Of a DNA stretch of 7,422 nucleotides, positions 1 to 6,000 are shown one piece after another. Every line of letters starts with the position of its first letter. The first letter of the stretch is position 1. Under the pieces are notes generated by a model that ran no database searches, was not told where the DNA came from, and saw only the letters and a program-made list of their open reading frames with translations. The translations under genes and the position numbers were made by a program. This DNA comes from Candidatus Babelota bacterium (GTDB lineage Bacteria > Babelota > Babeliae > Babelales > Babelaceae): contig PRDV01000022.1 in assembly GCA_003174035.1 (NCBI GenBank), positions 1 to 7,422 on the forward strand. Reading direction: 5' to 3'.

Positions 1-257
1 AAAATGTTCAGCCCTGCAATCTGAATGAGAAAGGTCGAATGACCGATCCAGGTAATACGGGGCTCATCACTCCTTTCTACCACCGGTGAAGGAGCATGCA
101 CGAGTGAACTCTTTGTCCTATCTACACTTCGCCAATAGACTTCAAAGAGCATGGAAAGTGTATGAATTATATATGGATAGCGAGGCTCATTGGCTTGATT
201 ATAATAACGGCCTTTATGGCGATGAGGAGAAAAGGAATGATTTTTTTTATGGAACAT
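1..257 (-). CDS. MBL-fold metal-dependent hydrolase, NAPE-PLD-like (partial, 3' end outside window)
   Basis: Reading leftwards from ATG at 257-255, 85 residues are visible before the window ends. Residues 68-85 read ITWIGHSTFLIQIAGLNI. This is the first beta-strand signature of the metallo-beta-lactamase-fold group that includes N-acyl-phosphatidylethanolamine phospholipase D-like and UlaG/RomA-like hydrolases (typically ITWxGHAT.LIQ.dG.NIL.TDP). A HKGRYYN stretch at about residues 14-20 matches the short N-terminal segment these proteins carry before the fold. The metal-binding HxHxDH motif would lie outside the window, so catalytic competence cannot be judged. The same frame stays open upstream to a stop at 345-347, so a TTG start at 320 is possible. 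I chose the ATG although no good ribosome binding site precedes it. The substrate is unknown; family members hydrolyse phospholipid or phosphodiester-type substrates. Family is likely, exact function is not. Confidence 0.8.
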   Translation of the reverse strand, partial: MFHKKNHSFSPHRHKGRYYNQANEPRYPYIIHTLSMLFEVYWRSVDRTKSSLVHAPSPVVERSDEPRITWIGHSTFLIQIAGLNI

Positions 258-266
258 AGCCGGCCG

Positions 267-304
267 AAAAATACCCCTATCCAGACTAATGTCATGGACA
301 GGGG
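267..304 (-). terminator. Terminator-like hairpin in the HAD-MBL gap (terminator or attenuator)
   Basis: In the minus-strand RNA, bases 304-296 pair with 282-274 over nine base pairs (CCCCTGTCC with GGATAGGGG, one G-U). An inner GAC/GTC stem sits at 293-291/286-284, and TATTTTT follows at 273-267. This is a good intrinsic terminator shape. It lies about 115 bases after the HAD stop but only about 10 bases before the MBL ATG. It could therefore end HAD transcription or act as an attenuator in the MBL leader. If the MBL protein starts upstream at 320, the hairpin would lie inside coding sequence. Confidence 0.5.
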
Positions 305-336
305 AAATGGAGGTTATCAAGGTTTTTACATTTCTT

Positions 337-365
337 AGTGTACATCAATAAAAAACAAAAATCAA
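337..365 (-). promoter_or_regulatory. Candidate promoter for the MBL hydrolase gene
   Basis: On the minus strand TTGATT (365-360) and TACACT (342-337) are separated by 17 bases. Predicted transcription starts near 330, giving a leader of about 70 bases that contains the hairpin at 304-267. Both boxes are imperfect and the region is AT-rich, so this is a weak call. Confidence 0.3.
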
Positions 366-419
366 AAAAATAATACGTTTCAAAAAATATGAGCATAATG
401 GGATTAATCTTGAATATTA

Positions 420-1106
420 TTACAATACGTCAAGATTTTTAAGGGAAGTTTTAAGTTGCCGCGACGACTTATACTGCAAACCCGCAATGTTACTTTTCAC
501 TGCTGCAGCTAAGTTCTTTTTGAGATCATCAATAAAAAGAATCTGCTTATCGCCCTGTCCTTCCAGCTTGACGTACTCCTTAAACTGTTCATAAAAATCC
601 TGCTGCGGTTTATGCAAATAATTATTTTCTGCGCAGGCAGTGAATGCGCCATCAAAATACCCACTTATTTCAGGATAAAGCGCCGACAACTCATTGAAGG
701 TATCTTTACCAATATTTGAGAGTATATAAAGCCTATAACCGCGGAGTTTAAGATCTTTGATCAGTTCCACGACCTTTCTAATCGGCCTCTGCGTATTGGT
801 AATACGAATAAAATCATTTCTGAACCGCGTAAGATCAGGGTAATAGACAGCAACCTTACGGAATATATCCTCTGCTACATGAGAATGTGTATGCAATCGA
901 TAGACGCGGTACCATACTACTGGATTAAAGGTATAGCGCCAGGTCCCCCGTGGTAATAATTTTAAGCACCGGGCAACGATTTTTGCAGTCTGCCGCTTAA
1001 AGACAACATTATGTAAATCAAAAACAATAATGGTTGTCTCTGGCGTAACCGATTGAACAAGGCATTTTAAGTATTGTGTTTGCATAGTTTGTTCTCTACT
1101 TTTCAT
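420..1106 (-). CDS. HAD-superfamily hydrolase with a D-x-H motif I
   Basis: The 228-residue reading is a complete haloacid-dehalogenase-fold protein of the IA type. Motif I is IIVFDLHNVVF (nucleophile D30). An alpha-helical C1-type cap follows (about residues 38-115). Motif II is LYILSNIG (S130), motif III is HKP (K166), and motif IV is ILFIDD (D193, D194). Family members are mostly small-molecule phosphatases. The second aspartate of motif I (DxD), the usual general acid/base, is His32 here, so the activity may be altered or non-phosphatase. The start is uncertain. ATG at 1106 was chosen; ATG at 1085 has an AGAG-like site, and a TTG at 1142 gives 240 residues. No start has a strong Shine-Dalgarno. 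The gene is divergent from the RNA and uppS unit and is followed by the MBL gene on the same strand after 162 bases. It has no signal peptide, so it is probably cytoplasmic. The substrate cannot be named. Confidence 0.85.
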   Translation of the reverse strand: MKSREQTMQTQYLKCLVQSVTPETTIIVFDLHNVVFKRQTAKIVARCLKLLPRGTWRYTFNPVVWYRVYRLHTHSHVAEDIFRKVAVYYPDLTRFRNDFIRITNTQRPIRKVVELIKDLKLRGYRLYILSNIGKDTFNELSALYPEISGYFDGAFTACAENNYLHKPQQDFYEQFKEYVKLEGQGDKQILFIDDLKKNLAAAVKSNIAGLQYKSSRQLKTSLKNLDVL

Positions 1107-1270
1107 ATCTATAGTGTACACTTTAGTATGAGCTTCATGCAAGTTTTCAATATGTCATGTCATAGATGCGCCAATTTTATTTTATATGAGTTTGGCAAAA
1201 GAAACCCAATGCTTTAGCACCTTGGAATGAAAGCCGAAACACAGTAAAATTGTATCTAAACAATTTTTGC
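1107..1270. other. Divergent intergenic region
   Basis: AT-rich spacer between the HAD gene and the structured RNA. Apart from the HAD promoter candidate (1181-1209) I see no coding signal, tRNA, left-end hairpin of an IS200/IS605 element, or transposase remnant in it. Confidence 0.5.
1181..1209 (-). promoter_or_regulatory. Candidate promoter for the HAD gene
   Basis: On the minus strand TTGGGT (1209-1204) and TATAAA (1186-1181) lie 17 bases apart. Transcription would begin near 1174, about 70 bases before the chosen ATG. The spacing is ideal and the -10 box is good; the -35 box is moderate. Confidence 0.4.
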
Positions 1271-1298
1271 TTGTTTAACAAAAAATATATGCTATAAT
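1271..1298 (+). promoter_or_regulatory. Sigma70-type promoter of the structured RNA
   Basis: TTGTTT (1271-1276) and a perfect TATAAT (1293-1298) are 16 bases apart, predicting a start at about 1304-1306, just where the GC-richer structured region begins. It is the best rightward promoter in the window. It is also the only convincing one upstream of the membrane-protein/uppS pair, so it may drive both the RNA and those genes. Confidence 0.6.
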
Positions 1299-1304
1299 AA
1301 TCAT

Positions 1305-1500
1305 ACTGAAAAGTCTAGGGTTGGGTAAACCCGACGTGATGCTTGTAGAGAGACAGTGAGACCTGGTGGACATGGGTTGGTACAGAACCGTAAAAGTCCT
1401 CCGGTGAGGACTTTGTAAAGGCAAAAACCACGCCTATATCCTCTGGGCAATCTCGATGAAACAAGAATCTCCGGCTTTAAGCCAGAGAGTACCAATTCAC
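1305..1500 (+). ncRNA. Solitary omega-RNA-like structured RNA (IS200/IS605 TnpB guide-RNA scaffold or right-end remnant)
   Basis: About 195 bases, clearly richer in GC than their surroundings, fold into ordered hairpins. 1313-1322 pairs with 1328-1335 (GTC and GGGTT with AACCC and GAC). 1375-1378 pairs with 1386-1389. A perfect 9-bp stem joins 1393-1401 and 1406-1414 (AAAGTCCTC, loop CGGT). 1419-1422 pairs with 1432-1435. The last hairpin is 1468-1476 with 1480-1488. GTGG (1366-1369) can pair with CCAC (1428-1431) as a pseudoknot. From family knowledge, TnpB guide RNAs show the same order: a CCTG-TGGA-like segment, a central AAAGTC-type hairpin, then GATGAAACAAGAAT leading into a GC hairpin with a TTTA-type loop, ending in TTCAC/TCAA. 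Here this is GATGAAACAAGAATCTCC with the GGCTTTAAGCC hairpin and TTCAC at 1496-1500. A TnpB-tail-like reading (frame of 1305) is broken by TAA at 1326 and 1416. No tnpB or tnpA is adjacent. A riboswitch-like leader for the next gene is the main alternative. Confidence 0.65.
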
Positions 1501-1508
1501 ATTATTGT

Positions 1509-1525
1509 ATACTGTAAGACAGTAT
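1509..1525 (+). repeat. Perfect inverted repeat between the RNA and the membrane-protein gene
   Basis: ATACTGT (1509-1515) and ACAGTAT (1519-1525) form a perfect 7-bp inverted repeat with a 3-base spacer, 22 bases before the next start codon. No T-run follows, so it is a poor terminator. It may be an operator, or an RNA hairpin at the boundary or 3' end of the upstream RNA. It overlaps the stretch where an omega-RNA guide would lie (from 1501). Confidence 0.4.
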
Positions 1526-1547
1526 CAAATACCCTTGGAACTACGAT

Positions 1548-2171
1548 ATGCTTTTTATCAATAAACGATTTATAGTGCTCTATGCACTCTTTATACAGTC
1601 AATGGCGAAAATTCCAATTATATGGCTTGCTTCAAGCATTTCGCCGGTTATTGGTTTTTTTTCGAATACTCAAACTGTGTTGAGTGTTTATCTGCTACGC
1701 ACCGCATTGCTCGCCATTTTTAGCAAAAGCATCGGTATATACTTCTTTCATGTACCCACTTTATGCGGATCGCTCTATCTGAGCTCATCATCGAAATTAT
1801 TGAAAGCTTCGCTCCCGGTGTTTGCCATACTCCTTTTTTTGCTGCATCCTGTTGGCTTACTCAGCTGGACCTATACCCTCTATTGGTTTCCACCCTTACT
1901 GCTCACTTTCTTTGCGCAACGTAGCATCTTCATACAAGCACTCTCAAGCACCTTAGTAACCCATGCAATAGGATCGGTACTTTGGCTCCATAGCCACCAA
2001 ACCACTCCAGCATACTGGCACGCGCTCCATAGCGTCGTTTGGCTAGAGAGACTACTATGCGCACTGCTTCTTACGGCTAGCTATTACCTTGTTACCACAG
2101 TCGCATCATATTATCAAAGCCGAGGCACCTTATCAGCAGATGGGCTAAAAAAATATTGGAGCATCTCATGA
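1548..2171 (+). CDS. Polytopic inner-membrane protein of unknown function, coupled to uppS
   Basis: This 207-residue protein is strongly hydrophobic, with about six membrane segments at roughly residues 8-38, 41-58, 85-100, 102-122, 128-148 and 164-188. The C-terminal tail is short and polar. Histidines and tryptophans cluster around the last two segments (THAIGSVLWLHSHQTTPAYW at 138-157, then WLERLL). The size and compact all-helix layout recall small membrane solute-binding subunits such as ECF-transporter S components. I see no diagnostic motif, so the family is unassigned. The ATG at 1548 has only a weak upstream purine stretch (TTGGA); ATG at 1602 would remove the first membrane segment. 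Its TGA stop overlaps the uppS ATG (ATGA), which implies translational coupling and perhaps a shared role in envelope or isoprenoid-carrier metabolism (inference). The structured RNA ends 47 bases upstream and may be part of its leader. Confidence 0.75.
   Translation: MLFINKRFIVLYALFIQSMAKIPIIWLASSISPVIGFFSNTQTVLSVYLLRTALLAIFSKSIGIYFFHVPTLCGSLYLSSSSKLLKASLPVFAILLFLLHPVGLLSWTYTLYWFPPLLLTFFAQRSIFIQALSSTLVTHAIGSVLWLHSHQTTPAYWHALHSVVWLERLLCALLLTASYYLVTTVASYYQSRGTLSADGLKKYWSIS
2157..2161 (+). promoter_or_regulatory. Ribosome binding site that sets the uppS start
   Basis: TGGAG (2157-2161) lies six bases before ATG at 2168. It supports that ATG over the in-frame TTG at 2156, which has no comparable site. 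The site lies within the last codons of the upstream membrane-protein gene, as expected for coupled translation. Confidence 0.6.
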
Positions 2172-2968
2172 TAAAGCCACTTTTGCTCTTTATGGCACTG
2201 TTACTTATCCCCTTGATAGCTAAGGTCACTTCACCCCTTTTCATCGCTCGACATCCAGAAACAGGAGACGCAGTCTCCGCTCCATTAAAGCATCTTGGGA
2301 TCATCATGGATGGCAACCGACGCTGGGCAAAAAAACAACATCGTGCCACAAAGGAAGGACATCAAAAGGGAGCTGAAACGGTAAGACGACTCATAGCTTA
2401 TTGCTTAGAGCACCATATTGAGATGGTATCTATATACGCTTTTTCTCTTGAGAATTTCAAAAGAGACCCTGAAGAAGTCCAAAATATCTTGAAAATAATG
2501 ATCGATGAAGCTGAAAAAACGTTGCCTGATCTGATTAAAAATGGGGTAAAAGTACGGTTCCTCGGTGATGAAAAAGCATTCCCCGAAACTATACGAGCAA
2601 CGATAGCACGGGTCGAAAAGGCAACACAGGATTGCTCGCGCTTACAGCTCAATGTGCTGTTTTGCTATGGAGGCCGGCAAGAAATTCTCTCTGCAGTTCA
2701 GCATATTATACAAGATGTCAAAGCAGGAAAAATAGATGATATTAAAGATGAAGAAGCCTTTAAAAAATATCTCTGGACGAGTAATCTGCCTGATCCTGAT
2801 CTGGTAATTCGTACCGGCCGCTTTAAAAGACTGAGTAATTTTCTTGGGTATCAAACAAGTTACAGCGAGCTCTATTTTACCGATCGTCTCTGGCCTGATT
2901 TAACCGCAAACGATTTAGATCAGGCGATACAAGACTACAAAAATAGGAAACGAAATTTTGGCTCATAA
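2168..2968 (+). CDS. uppS: Undecaprenyl diphosphate synthase (cis-prenyltransferase) with N-terminal membrane segment
   Basis: UppS adds isopentenyl units in cis to farnesyl diphosphate to make the C55 carrier of peptidoglycan and surface-glycan precursors. The 266-residue protein shows the family signatures: GIIMDGNRRWAKK (catalytic Asp48), GHQKGAETVRRL (64-75), YAFSLENFKR (90-99), VIRTG (213-217) and RLSNF (221-225), then SELYFTDRLWPD (233-244, with the magnesium-binding Glu234). Two oddities stand out. Residues 4-24 form a hydrophobic stretch that ordinary UppS, a peripheral enzyme of about 250 residues, lacks; it may anchor the protein in the membrane. The usual RTGGE-x-R loop reads RTGRFKR (215-221), so Gly and Glu are replaced while both phosphate-binding arginines remain. 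The start is fixed by the ribosome binding site at 2157-2161 and the ATGA overlap. No cdsA follows, although uppS-cdsA is a common order. The family call is firm. Confidence 0.96.
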   Translation: MIKPLLLFMALLLIPLIAKVTSPLFIARHPETGDAVSAPLKHLGIIMDGNRRWAKKQHRATKEGHQKGAETVRRLIAYCLEHHIEMVSIYAFSLENFKRDPEEVQNILKIMIDEAEKTLPDLIKNGVKVRFLGDEKAFPETIRATIARVEKATQDCSRLQLNVLFCYGGRQEILSAVQHIIQDVKAGKIDDIKDEEAFKKYLWTSNLPDPDLVIRTGRFKRLSNFLGYQTSYSELYFTDRLWPDLTANDLDQAIQDYKNRKRNFGS

Positions 2969-2983
2969 AAGAGGGGTTATCAT

Positions 2984-3010
2984 GCACTATTTATATTTTC
3001 CCCATAGTGC
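2984..3010. terminator. Inverted repeat at the convergent uppS / ankyrin junction, possible weak terminator
   Basis: GCACTAT (2984-2990) and ATAGTGC (3004-3010) pair perfectly over seven bases with a 13-base loop that contains the ankyrin stop codon. No continuous T-run follows on either strand; the minus strand continues with CCCCTCTTTTA a little downstream. Its location between converging genes suggests transcription termination or blocking, but the evidence is modest. Confidence 0.35.
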
Positions 3011-6000
3011 GATCTGCTCCCTGCAATATCAAATACCCGCCGATTTCCCACTGCCTTGCAAGATAAAGTGGCGTACTTCCGTCATAACTTACGGTATTAA
3101 TATTAGCACCCAGTTTGAGTAACATTTTTGCTAGCATTTTGTTTCCAGACCGGCATGCTCTATGAAATGCCGTAAAACCCTGACCATCGCGAATGTCTAT
3201 TACTAAACCCTTTTCTAATAATAATCGAACCATCTCATCAGCACAATTATATTCACATGTATCTACGTGACGACGAAAAATGGTTGAAGAAACTCTGTGT
3301 AGTAAGGTTCGCCCGTTAATATCAGTCCAGTTGATATCAGCGCCTCTATCTAACAGAACCTTCACCATCTCAACATCGCCCTTTGCTACGGCAAGAGAAA
3401 GTAAAGAATTCCCCTCATTATCTTTTGCATTTATATCAGCTCCCGCATCTAATAAAAATTTGACTAAATTCCTCGAATCAAGTGAATTTGGTAAAGAAAC
3501 TATGGGTACACAGAGTAGAGGGGTTCTGCCAAACGCATCTCGAGCATGCACATCAGCACCATGCCCCATCAGAACTTTAACATTGTGAATTTCGTTATGT
3601 AGACAAAAATGATGAAAAAGTGTTACTCCATTTGAAAGGGGCAGATTTAGATCAAATCCAGCAGAAAGCAACCTTTCAACACATTTCATCCTCTGCTCCC
3701 AAGCATACCAGAGGATAGTTTTACCCTGTTGATCACGACAATATTGCTTTGGGTCTGCATTATTATCCAAGAGTATTTCTGCCAAGGTCCAGTAGAGCGA
3801 TACCTCATTTTGACCACCTAACATTATCTCCTCAAACAAGAGGTGCAGTGCAGTTTTCCCCTGCTTATCTTGAACATCCACAGGTACACCTGCAGCTAAA
3901 AGCCGCTTAAGAAAGTCACAATCACGGGCTATGTGTATAAGCATTCTTCCATTGTTAGGATTTTTTTCCATAATTAACGCCGGATTTTTTTTAATGATCA
4001 ATTTTGCAATATGGTACCAATTTTTTGCGCACAGAACATGGACTAACGGAGTACCGTCTTTATCAGTTATGGACGTATTAGCTCCTTTATTAAGTAAATA
4101 CATCATTCTCTCAAAACCATCGATTTCCTGATGGTCCATGCATGCTCTATAAAAAACTGTTTTTCCCTCATTATCTTTCTCTTCTAAGGAAGCGCCATTA
4201 TTCAGAAGACATTCTAGCATTTCAACACTCTTTGCTAAAAAAAGAGGTGTTTTGCCTGATGCATCACGAGCATTGATCATAGCCTTATTGTTCAAGAACA
4301 TTTGTACTCTTTCCACGCTGTCTGAAATAACAGCTAGATGTAGAGGCGTCCTTCCCTGATTATTTTTGGCATCAACCAGAGCACCTTTTTCTATCAGAAG
4401 TTCGGCAATAGAATCTTCCAAAGCCTCATGAAGTGGCGTCGCACCCTGATGGTCTTTGATATTACTATCAAAACCCTCTTGTAGCAATTGTAAAACGCAA
4501 TCCTCTTTACCCATGCCGGCAGCACGATGCAATAAAGTCGTGCCAAAATCAGCAAGGAAATTGTGTTCTTTCCGTTTTTCAAAGAAATAATCGAAGAGTA
4601 CCTGGTCAATACCAGGATAATAACTAAATGGCATCTTTTTGCGCGAGTCTTTAAGATTATGATTGGCACCTTTATGTAAAAGGAAGCTAACCAGCAGCAT
4701 ATTTTTAGTACAATCACGAAGAGCGTTTGCTAAAGAACATGCGGAATGTAAAGCCCAGGTTGAATCTACACCTTTGGACATCAGATATTCAAGAATGCGC
4801 TTTCTTCCTTTTAACCATCCATCGATATACGGAGCAACGGGTATCAAACAATAGCGTGAAGCGAATAGCATCCCAACTGGGGTTGTTGAATGATCAATGC
4901 TATCCTTTAAAGACCCCAGCGAAGCTCCCAGCTCTATTAAGCCCCACACACTAGATTCTGAAGCGGTAAAACATGCTTCTCCAAGTGGAGTCCAACCTAA
5001 CCGTCCTTGAGCATCAATGTTGGCACCTTTCTTTAAAAGTAATCGTACAATTTTCGCATGCCCTCCTACACATGCGATATGGAGCGGAGTATCATTATCA
5101 AAAATTTTTGTATTACTGTCGCATCCGGCGGCAAGAAGCATCTCAACAACAGCATAATTACCTAACCAAGAGGCCCAGTGGAGAGGAGTCCAAAAGTTAT
5201 TATCGAAAGAACCTAGGGCAGCGCCTTTTTTAAGCAGAAGTGCAGTAATTTCGGGCATACCATAGCGGGCAGCTGCATGCAGTGGTGTCATTCCCCATAC
5301 ATCGTCGTTATTAATATTCACCCCATGGTCAATAAGAAATTCTACCACTGCCCGATGACCATAGACAGTTGCGAGATAGAGCATTGTTTTGCCATTTTCA
5401 TCTTTGATATCTCTGTCTTTTTCCGTAAAATGTAAGGTAAGTGCTGCCATGTCTCCTTTTTTTGCAGCATCGAGTAACCGCATTTTTTTTCGCTCCTCGA
5501 CGCTCAAAAGATAAGCATCGAAAAGGTCATCCCCTTCAATTTCTAGTGCTGAGTCAACGTTTAGCTGCCCTCTCAAAACTACACTCGCCCATGTGGCCCA
5601 GTCCTTTGCTAATCTATTACCATTATCATACATCGTTTCATCTGCACCGGCAGCTTTGAGCATAGCAACTATATCACCATAACCATAACGAGCAGCTACA
5701 TGAAGTGGTGTCATGCCACTTTCATCACGTGCATTCTTATGCAACCCCTGTTCGATAAAAAATTTCACGAGCTCAACATTGCCAACTGCGCATGCACCAT
5801 GCAGCAGTGTTCTTCCATGTGCATCAGTTATATCTTTATGCTCAAGGTTGAACATAGTTTTTACTTCTTTGGTCTTTCCGAGTCTCACCGCCGTTAAAAT
5901 TTCCGAAAATGTCCTCGTTAAATGACCGCCAATATTATACAGTTGCCGTCTTTCATTAAAACTCAGCGCGGTGTTCTTATTGAGCAATCTTACTATCTGG

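Noticed and set aside
3..259. Two plus-strand frames (3-113 and 56-259) that look like one protein broken by a one-base shift in a G-run
   Set aside because: The minus strand of the same stretch encodes a recognisable MBL-fold N-terminus (ITWIGHSTFLIQ), so the plus frames are its shadow.
1329..1415. A surviving TnpB C-terminal coding relic in the frame of 1305
   Set aside because: The reading is only loosely TnpB-tail-like, is cut by TAA at 1326 and 1416, and no zinc-finger or RuvC motif precedes it; not strong enough to list as a pseudogene.
1301..1495. 64-codon minus-strand open frame across the structured RNA
   Set aside because: It mirrors the hairpins of the RNA, has no ribosome binding site, matches no family, and is expected by chance in a GC-richer stretch.
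1305..1500. RNase P RNA, tmRNA, SRP RNA, 6S RNA, T-box or cobalamin/FMN riboswitch
   Set aside because: Their hallmark segments (for example GAGGAAAGTCC for RNase P, the T-box sequence, the B12 box) are absent, and the two ends do not form a long closing helix as in 6S RNA.
1509..1525. Terminator at the palindrome before the membrane-protein gene
   Set aside because: The stem is short and AT-rich and no T-run follows on the plus strand.
2984..3010. CRISPR or recombination attachment site at the convergent junction
   Set aside because: Only one inverted repeat is present, with no direct-repeat array, integrase or tRNA nearby.
4394..5897. Several open frames of 60-110 codons on both strands within the ankyrin gene
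   Set aside because: They are antisense or shifted shadows of a 1330-codon repeat gene, without start signals or family resemblance.
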